NCBI GenBank assembly: GCA_965262425.1
Contig: OZ253536.1
Coordinates: forward strand, 4,154,001-4,218,000
From: CAZOZZ01 sp965262425
Lineage (GTDB): Bacteria; Acidobacteriota; Terriglobia; 20CM-2-55-15
Direction of reading: 5' to 3'
DNA: 64,000 nucleotides
Shown: positions 45,467 through 54,900 of the stretch, one piece after another
Layout of the letters: each line of letters starts with the position of its first letter
How positions within the stretch are numbered: the stretch's first letter is position 1
The notes under the pieces: model-generated
The model's database searches: none
Seen by the model: the letters and a program-made list of their open reading frames with translations, nothing else
Told to the model about the DNA's origin: nothing
Translations under genes and position numbers: made by a program

Positions 45467-47068
45467 ATGACTAAGAGAATTCGTAATCGTCTGATTGTCT
45501 CGGCCGCGATCACGGCCCTGGCTGTCTTTTTGTTCGCGGGATTTCCTCCCAGCCGGGCGAATGTCCAGGAACGTATCCGTCTCGGTCTGGACCTGAAGGG
45601 TGGCACCCATCTCGTGTTGCAGGTCGTCACGGAAGATTCCATAAGAGCTGAAACCGATCAGGCGATTGAACGTATGACCGAAGCCCTGGGTCTTGACGGT
45701 ATCGCGTTCCGCCAGACATCCCGTCTGGACGACAACCGCTTCGAAATCGTCGGCGTGGATCCAAGCAAGGACTCGGAATTTAGACGCATCCTTTCGGACC
45801 AGTTCGGGGAGTGGAACCTGCTTTCGACAGCGGGTGAGGTTCCCAACACCTACACCATGGGGCTGGAAACAGCCACCGAGGTTATCTTTCGGGATCAGGC
45901 CGTGGAACAGGCCATTCAGACGATCCGAAACCGCATTGATGAATTTGGCGTTACCGAACCGACGATTCAGGAACATGGCGGTCCGGGAGAGTACGAGATC
46001 CTGGTGCAGTTGCCGGGTGTAGACGACCCCGCGCGGGTCAAGAACCTCATGCAGTCCACGGCGCTCCTCGAGCTGAAGATGGTCGATTCCGGACCTTTTC
46101 CAAACCAGCAGGCTGTCGTGGCCAGTTATGGCGGTGCCATACCCCCGAACCTCCAGTTGCTGGATTCGATTGAAGACGCGGCGTCCGGGTTTGGAGAGGC
46201 CTGGTACGCTGTCGAGCAGATTGCCGCGATCACTGGAAGAGATCTGAAGAATGCATATACCTCGCGAGATATGAATGGACGCCCGGCGGTCAGTTTCAAT
46301 CTGAACGCCGACGGTGCTCAACGTTTCGGCCGCGTGACGAGTGCAAACATCGGACGGTCTCTGGCGATCGTGCTCGACGGCAGGATCCAATCGGCGCCGA
46401 ATATTGAGGGCCGCATCACCGATTCAGGACAAATTACCGGTGGTGCCGGAGGATTCAACCTCCAGGAGGCCGCGGATCTTGCCCTGGTCTTGAGATCCGG
46501 TGCGCTGCCTGCTTCCATCGAATACCTGGAAGAACGGGTCGTGGGGCCCTCGCTCGGCGCCGACTCCATTCGACAAGGCATGGTAGCGGGCCTGGTTTCA
46601 CTTGTTGGCGTCGTCTGCTTCATGCTTTTCTATTACCGGTTGTCGGGAGTCAACGCGACCATCGCGATGCTGTTGAACATCATCATCCTGTTCGGAGCCC
46701 TGGCCTATTTCAACGCGGTTTTGACGCTGCCCGGAATTGCCGGAATCATCCTGACCATAGGTGTGGGTATCGATTCCAATATTCTGATCTTCGAGCGGAT
46801 TCGTGAGGAGATCCGTTCCGGAAAGACGGCCGTGTCGGCCGTCGTGACCGGATTCAACCGGGTCTTCGTCACGATCGTGGACACCCACCTGGCCGCGCTC
46901 ATTTCTGCAGTCATGCTGTTCCTGTTCGGAACGGGCCCCGTAAAGGGATTTGCGGTCACGTTGGTGATCGGACTGGTGGCAAACGTTTTTACCGCGGTGT
47001 TTGTTTCGAGAACGCTTTTTGAGTGGACGCTGGGTCGGGCCGAACGGGTTCCGACGCTGAGCATTTAG
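45467..47068 (+). CDS. secD: Protein translocase subunit SecD
   Basis: A 533-residue inner-membrane protein that uses the proton gradient to pull exported proteins through the Sec channel. Seen: TM1 near residues 7-25; the D1 motif LGLDLKGGTHLVLQV; the P1 periplasmic domain with IVLDGRIQSAP; and C-terminal TMs 2-6 with the RND-like ISAVMLFLFGTGPVKGFAVT. It is coupled with yajC and secF. Confidence 0.95.
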   Translation: MTKRIRNRLIVSAAITALAVFLFAGFPPSRANVQERIRLGLDLKGGTHLVLQVVTEDSIRAETDQAIERMTEALGLDGIAFRQTSRLDDNRFEIVGVDPSKDSEFRRILSDQFGEWNLLSTAGEVPNTYTMGLETATEVIFRDQAVEQAIQTIRNRIDEFGVTEPTIQEHGGPGEYEILVQLPGVDDPARVKNLMQSTALLELKMVDSGPFPNQQAVVASYGGAIPPNLQLLDSIEDAASGFGEAWYAVEQIAAITGRDLKNAYTSRDMNGRPAVSFNLNADGAQRFGRVTSANIGRSLAIVLDGRIQSAPNIEGRITDSGQITGGAGGFNLQEAADLALVLRSGALPASIEYLEERVVGPSLGADSIRQGMVAGLVSLVGVVCFMLFYYRLSGVNATIAMLLNIIILFGALAYFNAVLTLPGIAGIILTIGVGIDSNILIFERIREEIRSGKTAVSAVVTGFNRVFVTIVDTHLAALISAVMLFLFGTGPVKGFAVTLVIGLVANVFTAVFVSRTLFEWTLGRAERVPTLSI

Positions 47069-47130
47069 CACAACATGAATTTACGGGAACAAGTGAGAGG
47101 TTCCCGGTGTCTACAGTTAGGTAAAGCTTG

Positions 47131-48090
47131 ATGGTGGAATTTTTTGGTGGTATCAAGGTCAATTGGCAAGGCAAACGCCGTCTTTTTTTCGGGATATCGA
47201 CTGTGTTGCTGTTGGCCGGCCTCATCTCGATTGTCAGTGAAGGGTCGCTCCGTTACGGCGTCGATTTTCAGGGCGGAGCGATTGTCTATGTCCGGTTCCA
47301 GAATCCGCCGGAAATCGACCGCATTCGGGACTTGCTTCGCGAAGGCGGCGCACCCGAGAGTCAGATTCAGGAACTTCGCGGGGGCGACGGCAACGACATC
47401 CTGATCCAGGTGGAGCAGGAAGTCGTCCTGGAAGATCTTGGTCGCGGCCGGGAAGTCATCACTGCGGCCTTGAATGAGGGGTTCGAAGGCCAGTTCGAGA
47501 TCCTGAAATCGGAAGAAGTGGGGCCGAAGGTCGGAGCGGACCTGCGGCGGCAAGCCGTTTTGGCAACCTTGTATGCGCTGGGCGGCATACTGGTCTACAT
47601 CGGATTCCGCTTCGAATGGATCTATGGAGGCGCTGCCGTTCTAGCGGTGTTTCACGACACGCTGATCACGCTGGGTTTCTTTTCGATCTTCAACAAAGAG
47701 ATCAACCTGACCGTGATTGCCGCGCTCTTGACCCTGGTCGGCTACTCTGTGAACGACACGATTGTGGTGTTCGATCGGGTACGTGAGAACCTTCGGATCA
47801 GCCGGAGACAAACACTGGAAGAGACACTGAATAAGAGTATCAACCAGACCTTGAGCCGGACGATCCTGACGTCGGGTCTGACCCTGGTGGCCGCGCTGGC
47901 GATGTATCTTTTTGGTGGTGATGTGATCAATAATTTCGCGTTTGCGCTTCTGGTTGGAGTGCTGGTAGGAACATACTCCTCCGTCGCGATTGCGTCGCCG
48001 ACCGTACTGATTTACAGCAATTACCGAGATCGGGCGCGAGCCAGGGCCATGGCGCCCGCAAAGTTGCCCGGCGCAGCGCGAGCGAAGTAG
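47131..48090 (+). CDS. secF: Protein translocase subunit SecF
   Basis: A 319-residue partner of SecD. Seen: the YGVDFQGGAIVYVRF periplasmic motif, TM blocks including YSVNDTIVVFDRVREN (SecF signature) and the final VGVLVGTYSSVAIASPTVL. It starts 62 bp after secD. ATG 47131 was preferred to the adjacent TTG. Confidence 0.94.
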   Translation: MVEFFGGIKVNWQGKRRLFFGISTVLLLAGLISIVSEGSLRYGVDFQGGAIVYVRFQNPPEIDRIRDLLREGGAPESQIQELRGGDGNDILIQVEQEVVLEDLGRGREVITAALNEGFEGQFEILKSEEVGPKVGADLRRQAVLATLYALGGILVYIGFRFEWIYGGAAVLAVFHDTLITLGFFSIFNKEINLTVIAALLTLVGYSVNDTIVVFDRVRENLRISRRQTLEETLNKSINQTLSRTILTSGLTLVAALAMYLFGGDVINNFAFALLVGVLVGTYSSVAIASPTVLIYSNYRDRARARAMAPAKLPGAARAK

Positions 48091-48123
48091 AAGGAGCGTG
48101 CCCATCCTGAGGGGCATTAATAG

Positions 48124-48153
48124 TTGACAGGCGAACGAATCGATTGGTATAAG
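48124..48153 (+). promoter_or_regulatory. Sigma-70-type promoter of the tonB-exb operon
   Basis: TTGACA (48124-48129) and TATAAG (48148-48153) with an 18-bp spacer lie about 160 bp upstream of the tonB-like start. This gives a 5' leader of roughly 155 nt, in which no known riboswitch was recognised. Confidence 0.65.
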
Positions 48154-48316
48154 AATCGCTCTGAGAGATAAGCCACACCGATTTGCTTCTCACGGATTCA
48201 TTCGTAGATTATCGCTGCTTTGTGTTCGGAAGGGCTGTGATCTTAAGAATTTGGAATTGCCTTCCTCTGGAGGCATCGAACAGGTTGAAGTTTAGAGTAA
48301 GGAGGTCACGAACGGT

Positions 48317-49069
48317 ATGTTTGAGGATTCCTTGATTGAGTCTTCAGCGGAGGGGAGAGGTAGAAAGCCCGTCACGATTCTGATATCAGTAGTTGTCCAC
48401 ACTGTCATGATCGTCGTGTTGGTCCTGATCCCGTTGATCTATACCGAGGCGCTTCCGGCCTCGCAGCTGATGACGTTCTTGGTTGCGCCCCCACCCCCGC
48501 CACCGCCACCGCCCCCGCCACCGGAGGAATTGCCTCCGGCGCCCATTGTTGTGACGGAAGTCCAGATCGATCCCGGCGCAATGGTTGCGCCAACAGAAAT
48601 TCCCGATGAAGTCGCCCGTATCGTCGATACCGGACCACCGCCGTCCGTGGCCGGCGTGATTGGTGGGACGAACACCGGCGTGCTGTCTGGGGTTCTCGGT
48701 GGTGTGCTCAGGGCACAGGCCAATGCGGCGCCACCGCCGCCCCCGCCACCGCCCCCGCCACCGCCCCCGCCCCCGCCGCAGCGGGTTCGCGTGGGTGGAA
48801 ACGTGCAACAGGCGAATATGATTTCCCAGGTCCGGCCCGTGTATCCGCCGTTGGCGAAGCAGGCCCGCATTCAGGGAGTGGTCGTGTTGGAAGCGGTGAT
48901 CGGAAAAGATGGCACGATTCAGAATTTGCGAGTGATCACGGGCCATCCGCTGTTAATCAAGGCGGCCCAGGACGCCGTGAGCCAGTGGCAATACAAGCCG
49001 ACGATGCTGAACGGTGAACCCGTCGAAGTCGTGACAACGGTCACGGTTAACTTCGCGTTCGCCAACTAA
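48317..49069 (+). CDS. TonB-family energy transducer with two polyproline tracts
   Basis: A 250-residue protein: cytoplasmic N-terminus, one TM helix (about 20-42), a first polyproline run (about 57-70), a linker, a second polyproline run (about 138-153), and a C-terminal TonB domain (RPVYPPLAKQARIQGVVVLE ... GHPLLIKAAQDAVSQWQYKP). It transmits proton-motive force from ExbBD to outer-membrane transporters. GTAAGGAGG precedes the ATG. The repeated CCGCCACC codons make the segments slippage-prone. Confidence 0.92.
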   Translation: MFEDSLIESSAEGRGRKPVTILISVVVHTVMIVVLVLIPLIYTEALPASQLMTFLVAPPPPPPPPPPPPEELPPAPIVVTEVQIDPGAMVAPTEIPDEVARIVDTGPPPSVAGVIGGTNTGVLSGVLGGVLRAQANAAPPPPPPPPPPPPPPPPQRVRVGGNVQQANMISQVRPVYPPLAKQARIQGVVVLEAVIGKDGTIQNLRVITGHPLLIKAAQDAVSQWQYKPTMLNGEPVEVVTTVTVNFAFAN

Positions 49070-49149
49070 CAATCGTCGTCGCTAAAACGATTATCGGAGT
49101 GTTTTCTTAAAGAGTTCCGGTTACGAATCTGTAGGAGGATTTTGATCTT

Positions 49150-49866
49150 ATGTTGCTTTACAAGCTCAATTTTTTGGGGCTGATGCTGTTGCAGGAAGTC
49201 GGTTTTGATCTGCGCTCCATGTGGACGCAGATGGGCCTGATGGCCAAAGCAGTCGTCGTTCTGCTTGCGATCCAGTCGGCGTGGTCCATCGGCGTCATGA
49301 TCGATCGATACATCGCTTTTTCCGGGGCGCGCAAGCAGTCTCGGGAATTTGCCCCTGCCGTTGCCGGCTGTCTGAAAGAAGGAAAAATCGAAGAAGCCAT
49401 CAGTGTCGCCGAGCAGAACAAGAAAAGCCATCTGGCCAAGGTTGTGGAAGCCGGCCTGCAGGAGTTTCGTGCTCAGGGATCTTCGACCGAATTATCCGGG
49501 GAGCAGATCGAATCGTCCCGGCGTGCCTGTGAAAGGGCCGAAGCGATCGTTAACGCCGAACTGAAACGCGGCCTTTCCGGCCTCGCGACCATTGGCGCGA
49601 CGGCACCCTTCGTGGGACTGTTCGGTACCACGGTTGGTATCATTAACGCCTTCCAGGGCATGTCGAGTGAAAAGACCGCGGGACTGTCTGCTGTGGCTGG
49701 TGGAATCTCCGAGGCCCTGGTAGCGACCGCTTTCGGTCTTTTCGTTGCGGTCCCCGCAGTCTGGGCTTACAACTCTTTTTCCAATTCGGTTGAAGCATTC
49801 CAGATCGAAATGACCAACTCCTCGTCCGAGTTGATTGATTATTTCGTGAAGCGGCGAGGTAGTTGA
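49150..49866 (+). CDS. exbB: MotA/TolQ/ExbB proton channel subunit
   Basis: A 238-residue three-TM protein: TM1 near residues 25-48, a cytoplasmic loop (about 55-150), then TM2-TM3 with the family core LATIGATAPFVGLFGTTVGI and SEALVATAFGLFVAVPAVW. It forms the proton channel with the ExbD proteins that energises TonB. TAGGAGG is upstream and the gene ends 1 bp before the first exbD. Confidence 0.93.
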   Translation: MLLYKLNFLGLMLLQEVGFDLRSMWTQMGLMAKAVVVLLAIQSAWSIGVMIDRYIAFSGARKQSREFAPAVAGCLKEGKIEEAISVAEQNKKSHLAKVVEAGLQEFRAQGSSTELSGEQIESSRRACERAEAIVNAELKRGLSGLATIGATAPFVGLFGTTVGIINAFQGMSSEKTAGLSAVAGGISEALVATAFGLFVAVPAVWAYNSFSNSVEAFQIEMTNSSSELIDYFVKRRGS

Positions 49867-49867
49867 T

Positions 49868-50302
49868 ATGAGTATGTCAGGTGGCGGCGAGCGTGGTGGA
49901 ATAACGGCTGAGATCAACGTGACGCCGATGGCCGACGTGATGTTGGTCATGCTGATCATCTTTATGGTCATTACGCCCATGTTGCAGAAGGGTGTCAGCG
50001 TGGAGATGGCCAAGACTAACAACCCTATCGACATGAACGAAGCCGACGCGGACGATGCCGTGCTGGTTGCGGTGACTCGTGACGGGAAGTTCTATCTGAC
50101 CAAGGATCGAGTCACGCTCGAAGAGTTGCCGGGGAAGGTCCTCGACCTGCTCTCGACCAGACTCGACAGGACCGTCTATATAAAAAGCGATTTCCGGGCG
50201 AAATACGGAGACGTGGTAGCGGTTGTCGATGGTGTTCGGGCCGCGGGTGTGGACAGGATCGGCTTGTTGACTGAACGGCTCGACGACATGGTGCGGCAGT
50301 AA
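49868..50302 (+). CDS. exbD: ExbD/TolR-type biopolymer transport protein, first copy
   Basis: A 144-residue single-TM protein. The conserved NVTPMADVMLVMLIIFMVITP segment (about residues 16-36) carries the proton-relay Asp. The C-terminal periplasmic ExbD domain is normal in length. It is directly after exbB, giving a B-D-D arrangement common for TonB systems in Acidobacteria and Bacteroidetes. Confidence 0.93.
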   Translation: MSMSGGGERGGITAEINVTPMADVMLVMLIIFMVITPMLQKGVSVEMAKTNNPIDMNEADADDAVLVAVTRDGKFYLTKDRVTLEELPGKVLDLLSTRLDRTVYIKSDFRAKYGDVVAVVDGVRAAGVDRIGLLTERLDDMVRQ

Positions 50303-50313
50303 CTGGAGGCGAG

Positions 50314-50745
50314 ATGGCAACTAAATTTGGAAAACAACTCAAGGCCAAAGCCGAACCCAACATCACGCCGTTGATTGACGTGTTGTTGGTCCTGTTGGTG
50401 ATCTTCATGGTCATCACACCATTGGTTCCGAAGGGGCTCGACGCAGCGGTTCCCCAACCTCCGCCGCCGGGAACCCCGCCGCCACCGCCGGATGAGGAAA
50501 ACCGAACCGTCGTGATATCGATCGACAATCGTGGGCAGATCATGATCAATCAGGATCCTGCAGAGCTTCGAACATTGAGCACGCAGTTGCAGGATATCTT
50601 CAAGACCCGCAATGACCGTACAGTCTTCGTCAACGCGGACCCCGATCTTCTGTTCAACGACGTGATTCAGGTAATCGACATCGCAAAGGGTTCCGGTTTG
50701 GACAAGATCGGTCTGATGACTGAACAGATCACGGCAGGTAATTAA
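50314..50745 (+). CDS. ExbD/TolR-type biopolymer transport protein, second copy
   Basis: A 143-residue paralogue of the preceding gene. NITPLIDVLLVLLVIFMVIT holds the proton-relay Asp; a proline-rich insert (PQPPPPGTPPPPPDE) follows the TM segment. The two different ExbD proteins may form a mixed dimer in the motor. GGAGG lies 8 bp before the ATG. Confidence 0.92.
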   Translation: MATKFGKQLKAKAEPNITPLIDVLLVLLVIFMVITPLVPKGLDAAVPQPPPPGTPPPPPDEENRTVVISIDNRGQIMINQDPAELRTLSTQLQDIFKTRNDRTVFVNADPDLLFNDVIQVIDIAKGSGLDKIGLMTEQITAGN

Positions 50746-50768
50746 GCCAAGGCGGAGGTGTGTTAAAA

Positions 50769-51545
50769 ATGCGGCAAACGAAACTTGTTTTCGCGCTTCT
50801 CGGACTGCTTTCACTGGGACTGACCGGGTGCCAGAGGTTGCAGGCCCGGGACAATCTGAACAAGGGTGTCCGGGCTTTCCGCGAGGCCAACTACCCGAGT
50901 GCAGTGGACTTCTTCAAGCTCGCGATCGAACTCGATCCTGGGCTGGTGAATGCGGAACTTTACCTGGCGACTGCCTATTCGCAGCAATTTATCCCAGGCG
51001 CACTGTCTGAAGAAAACCGGCGCCATGCGGATATGGCCATCGAGACGTTTGAGAACGTCCTGGCTCGCGATGGGGTGAATGTGAGCGCGATTGCAGGGTT
51101 GGCGAGTATCTACCAGAACACGAATGAGCTGGATAAGGCCCGCGATTTCTATCTGCAACAGGCGCAGATCACCCCAGATAATCCGGTCGCGCACTACAGT
51201 GTCGGGAGCCTGAACTGGATGATCGTGTTCGACAAGACCGTTGAGCGGCCTGTCGAAGAGCTGAGTGACCTGATCGAAGAGGGACAACAGTACCTGGATA
51301 CGGCGCTCGCTCTTGATGAGAACTACGAAGATGCCATGAGTTATAAGAACCTGCTGTATCGCCAGGCCGCCGAGCTGATCGTCGCCGATCCGGAAGCCGA
51401 GGACCAGGATGCAGCGGAAGCCGAAGCAGAGGAAAAGAGAGTCGCAATCCTCGCGATGGCTGACGAGTGGTTCAACATGGCATTGGAAACCCGCCAGAGG
51501 AACGCGGAAGAAGCGGCCGAGCAGCTCGGTGGCGAAGGTACATAA
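50769..51545 (+). CDS. TPR lipoprotein of the TonB operon
   Basis: A 258-residue lipoprotein. ATG 50769, spaced from GGAGG, gives a signal peptide ending in the lipobox LTGC. Tetratricopeptide repeats cover residues about 28-190 (AVDFFKLAIELDPGLVNAELYLATAY, then FENVLARDGVNVSAIAGLASIYQNTNELDKA; each is only a part of its repeat). An acidic helix follows (EAEDQDAAEAEAEEK). It is the last gene before the terminator at 51582, so it likely supports the TonB motor at the envelope. Confidence 0.85.
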   Translation: MRQTKLVFALLGLLSLGLTGCQRLQARDNLNKGVRAFREANYPSAVDFFKLAIELDPGLVNAELYLATAYSQQFIPGALSEENRRHADMAIETFENVLARDGVNVSAIAGLASIYQNTNELDKARDFYLQQAQITPDNPVAHYSVGSLNWMIVFDKTVERPVEELSDLIEEGQQYLDTALALDENYEDAMSYKNLLYRQAAELIVADPEAEDQDAAEAEAEEKRVAILAMADEWFNMALETRQRNAEEAAEQLGGEGT

Positions 51546-51581
51546 GCGACGAGTCGAGTTCAAACGATTCGAAAGTACAGC

Positions 51582-51608
51582 GGGCCACCTTCGGGTGGCC
51601 CTTTTTTT
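51582..51608 (+). terminator. Rho-independent terminator of the tonB-exb operon
   Basis: GGGCCACC, tetraloop TTCG, GGTGGCCC, then TTTTTTT: a perfect 8-bp GC stem with a seven-T tail, 37 bp after the TPR lipoprotein stop. Confidence 0.95.
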
Positions 51609-51717
51609 CGATCCCTGCGGCGCCGGCCGGCCGCCCGCGATAACGTGAGGCCCTCCCGAGTTTGACAAAAAAGGACCTCACTGCCACTGTGGTAGACAAC
51701 GCATTGGTGATTGAGCG

Positions 51718-53904
51718 ATGATCCGCCTACAACAGATACTGGACAAGATCCAGAAGTATCACCCTGAAGACGATCTGGAGGTCGTGCGCCGCGCCTACCT
51801 GTTCTCGGCAAAAGAGCACAAAGGCCAGGTCCGGGCATCGGGAGAGCCCTACCTGACCCATCCGCTCGAGGTTGCCAATGTCCTGGCCGAGATCAAGATG
51901 GATGCGGTAACGGTCAGCATCGGCCTGCTTCATGACATTGTTGAAGACACGATGATTTCGCTCGAGAAGCTCGAGGAAATGTTCGGGTCTGAGATCGCCC
52001 ACATCGTTGACGCCCTCACCAAGATCAGCCAGATCTATTTCACCTCTACAGAACAGAAACAGGCTGAGAATTTTCGAAAGATGCTCTTGGCGATGAGTGA
52101 CGACATCCGGGTCATCGTCGTCAAGCTCGCGGACCGTTTGCACAACATGAGGACGCTTCGACACCTGCGTGCAGAACGCCGGGAGGCAATCGCCCGGGAA
52201 ACGCTCGAGATTTATGCGCCTCTTGCCCACCGGCTTGGTATGGGAAAGATTCGCGGGGAGCTCGAGGACCTGGCGTTCAGTTTTCTGGACCCGAAGTCGT
52301 ACAAAGAGATCAAGGACTCGCTCGACGCCAAGAGGAAGGTCAACGATCAATTTCTGGAGGAGGTTCGGAGGATCATTGCCATCAACATGGAAGAGCAGGG
52401 GATACGGTGTACCACGGAGGCAAGAATCAAGCGGATCTATTCGATCGACCAGAAGCTTCGCCGTCAGAGAATCACCATCGATCAGGTCTTCGACCTGCTG
52501 GCCATCCGTATCGTGACCGACGACATCAAGAGCTGCTACGCCGCGCTGGGGGTGATTCACAACACCTGGCGTCCGGTGCCCGGCCGAATCAAGGATTTCA
52601 TCGCGATACCGCGCCCCAACATGTACCAGTCCCTGCATACATCCGTCATTGCCGGTGGTCAGGCCTTCGAAGTCCAGATTCGAACCGCCGAAATGCACCG
52701 TGTGGCCGAAGACGGGATTGCCGCCCACTGGAAGTACAAGGACGGAAAACTGGTGGCGGATAATCGTGAAGACCAGCGCGTTTCCTGGCTCCGGCATCTG
52801 GTCGAATGGCAGCAGGAGATGAAAGACCCCACGGACTTTCTGAGTACGCTTAAGGTCGACCTCTATCCGGAAGAGACTTACACTTTTACACCCAAGGGCC
52901 AGGTTATCACCCTCCCGAGCGACGCCACTTCCGTCGATTTCGCCTACTCGATTCACACCGAGGTCGGCCACACTTGTGTGGGCGCCAAGATCAACGGGCG
53001 TCTGTCGCCGCTCAAGACCAAGCTTTCCAACGGCGACATTGTCGAGATTGTGACTCAGCCCGAGCATCATCCCAGCCGCGACTGGCTCAATTTCGTCAAG
53101 ACGTCGCGCGCAAGAAACAAGATTCGTCACTGGCTGACAGTTCAGGAACGGACCAAGTCCATCGAGTTGGGCAGAAAACTTCTCGAGAAAGAAGCCCGCA
53201 AGTACAAACTCAGTGTAAAGGAACTGACTCAACATGACCGGCTGGCGAAAGTTGCGCCGGATTACGGATGTGCGCGAGTCGATGACCTCTGGTCCGCGAT
53301 CGGTTTTGGCAAGGTTTCGGCTCGACAGCTTCTGGCCAAGCTTCGGCCGGAAGCGTTGGGCGAACCCGCCGCACCGGATTCGAGGTTCACCGCCGCCGTC
53401 AAGAAGGTGTTCGGTTTCGGGGAAGACGTCAAGATCAAGGTCAAGGGCATGGACGACCTGCTCGTTTATCGAGCGAAATGCTGCAACCCGATCCGGGGTG
53501 AGGAAATCATCGGCTACGTGACCCGGGGCAAGGGGGTCGCCGTCCACGCCAAGAAATGCCCGAATGTGCAGAACCTGATGTATGAAGCGGATCGGCGCAT
53601 CGATGTTCAGTGGGAGGGGCGCGCCGTCGCCGCCGAGGCATATGCCGTTCATCTGACGATCATCACGGCCGACCGTCACGGCATTCTTGCCGGGATTTCA
53701 GCGGCGATCTCCAACAACCGCTCCAATATACTGGACGTGTCCGCCAGGACTGATGAGGAACGAGGCGTGATCGACATGACTGTCGAAATACCCGACATGA
53801 AACATCTGGAGAGGGTTATCGCCGCCATCCGTGGACTTGACGGAGTCTACGACGTCATGCGCTCCACGAAACCAATAAACACCGCCACCCAGATCGGACA
53901 ATAG
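51718..53904 (+). CDS. Bifunctional (p)ppGpp synthetase/hydrolase (Rel/SpoT)
   Basis: A 728-residue long RSH protein that makes and degrades the stringent-response alarmone. Order: HD hydrolase domain (HPLEVANVLAEIKMD, HDIVEDT with His72-Asp73); synthetase domain (about 230-350, RIKDFIAIPRPNMYQSLHTS); TGS domain (about 385-450, TFTPKGQVITLPSDATSVDF); helical and Zn-finger regions (AKCCNPIRGEEIIGYVTRG); and the ACT domain at the C-terminus. Both catalytic domains look intact. It lies 9 bp before ridA. Confidence 0.95.
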   Translation: MIRLQQILDKIQKYHPEDDLEVVRRAYLFSAKEHKGQVRASGEPYLTHPLEVANVLAEIKMDAVTVSIGLLHDIVEDTMISLEKLEEMFGSEIAHIVDALTKISQIYFTSTEQKQAENFRKMLLAMSDDIRVIVVKLADRLHNMRTLRHLRAERREAIARETLEIYAPLAHRLGMGKIRGELEDLAFSFLDPKSYKEIKDSLDAKRKVNDQFLEEVRRIIAINMEEQGIRCTTEARIKRIYSIDQKLRRQRITIDQVFDLLAIRIVTDDIKSCYAALGVIHNTWRPVPGRIKDFIAIPRPNMYQSLHTSVIAGGQAFEVQIRTAEMHRVAEDGIAAHWKYKDGKLVADNREDQRVSWLRHLVEWQQEMKDPTDFLSTLKVDLYPEETYTFTPKGQVITLPSDATSVDFAYSIHTEVGHTCVGAKINGRLSPLKTKLSNGDIVEIVTQPEHHPSRDWLNFVKTSRARNKIRHWLTVQERTKSIELGRKLLEKEARKYKLSVKELTQHDRLAKVAPDYGCARVDDLWSAIGFGKVSARQLLAKLRPEALGEPAAPDSRFTAAVKKVFGFGEDVKIKVKGMDDLLVYRAKCCNPIRGEEIIGYVTRGKGVAVHAKKCPNVQNLMYEADRRIDVQWEGRAVAAEAYAVHLTIITADRHGILAGISAAISNNRSNILDVSARTDEERGVIDMTVEIPDMKHLERVIAAIRGLDGVYDVMRSTKPINTATQIGQ

Positions 53905-53913
53905 ACCCAAACC

Positions 53914-54300
53914 ATGCAAAAAAAAGTGATCTCAACACCACTGGGCCCCTCTGCCATCGGAGCCTATTCGCAGGCCGTTCAGGCGGGTAACTTCGTGTTC
54001 GTTTCCGGTCAGATCCCCCTGGATCCAGCCACCGGACAGCTCATCGAAGACAAATCCGTCCGAGCCCAGACCAGGCAGTCTCTACTCAATCTCCAGGGAA
54101 TCCTGACAGGTGCCGGCGCCTCCATGCGCGACGTCGTTAAAGTCACGATCTATCTCGATGACATGGGAAACTTCAAAGAGGTGAACGGCATCTACGCGGA
54201 GTTCTTCCGGAATTCCCCACCCGCACGTGCAACCGTCCAGGTCGCCGGCCTCCCTCTTGGTGTCGCCATCGAAATCGAATGCATTGCCTTAGTCGATTGA
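53914..54300 (+). CDS. ridA: RidA-family enamine/imine deaminase
   Basis: A 128-residue YjgF/RidA protein that hydrolyses reactive enamines and imines from amino-acid metabolism. Family blocks seen: GPSAIGAYSQAV, VSGQIPLDPATGQL, TRQSLLNLQGIL, VVKVTIYLDDM, and the substrate-binding Arg in SPPARATVQVAGLPLG before the final EIECIA. Probably co-transcribed with rel. Confidence 0.93.
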   Translation: MQKKVISTPLGPSAIGAYSQAVQAGNFVFVSGQIPLDPATGQLIEDKSVRAQTRQSLLNLQGILTGAGASMRDVVKVTIYLDDMGNFKEVNGIYAEFFRNSPPARATVQVAGLPLGVAIEIECIALVD

Positions 54301-54306
54301 TTTTTT

Positions 54307-54473
54307 CGACGCAGAGACGCAAAGACGCAGAGTGGATATTGTTTGATCCGGCCCAACCCGGGCGATCTCAAATCCGTCAATCTTGTTGAAAAGAAAACTC
54401 CGCAACCTTTGAGTCTGGATCGAAAGCTTCAGAAAAGACACTTCCCTCTCTGCGTCTTTGCGCCTCTGCGTCG
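54307..54473. repeat. CGACGCAGAGACGCAAAGACG-type inverted-repeat element
   Basis: A 26-bp sequence at 54307-54332 is inverted at 54448-54473 with one mismatch. The 167-bp unit fills the gap between the convergent ridA and tamB genes and may act as a two-way terminator. It is of the same type as 40271-40352. Confidence 0.8.
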
Positions 54474-54900
54474 AATCCCCTTCTTACTGGAATCGTTTTC
54501 TCAGCTTGATATCCAGCCCTACCGCGCCGGTTTCGTCCCGGGAGGCGATGAACGACGTGTCGCTGTTCAGGAAGTACTCGATCAGGATGATCTGCTGGCG
54601 GTTTGATGAGAGGTCCTGGGAATACGTGATGGTCAGGTCCCTGGTAATCTGCTCGGAGATCGTCACGCGGGTGACGGGGTCGTTTTCCGCGCCGACCAGG
54701 AACGGATCGATGCGGAACCGGTCGAGCAGGCCAAAGCGGGAGCCGACACGTGACTGGAGCAGGTCTGTCAGGATCGTCGCGGCGCTGCCCCTGAAGAGTT
54801 GTTCGCTCGTGGGGATCAGGCCGCCGGCCCGATTCTCAGCCAGTTCCTCCCGGGTCCGACCTCCGGCGATCAGGCTCACGATTTCCGAAAGTGTGCCAAT

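Noticed and set aside
48439..48870. Glycine-rich minus-strand frame
   Set aside because: It is the complement of the polyproline codons of the TonB gene.
51727..53679. Long open frame on the minus strand across rel/spoT
   Set aside because: It lies opposite a clear full-length RSH gene and its translation shows no family motif; high-GC codon bias keeps the antisense frame open.
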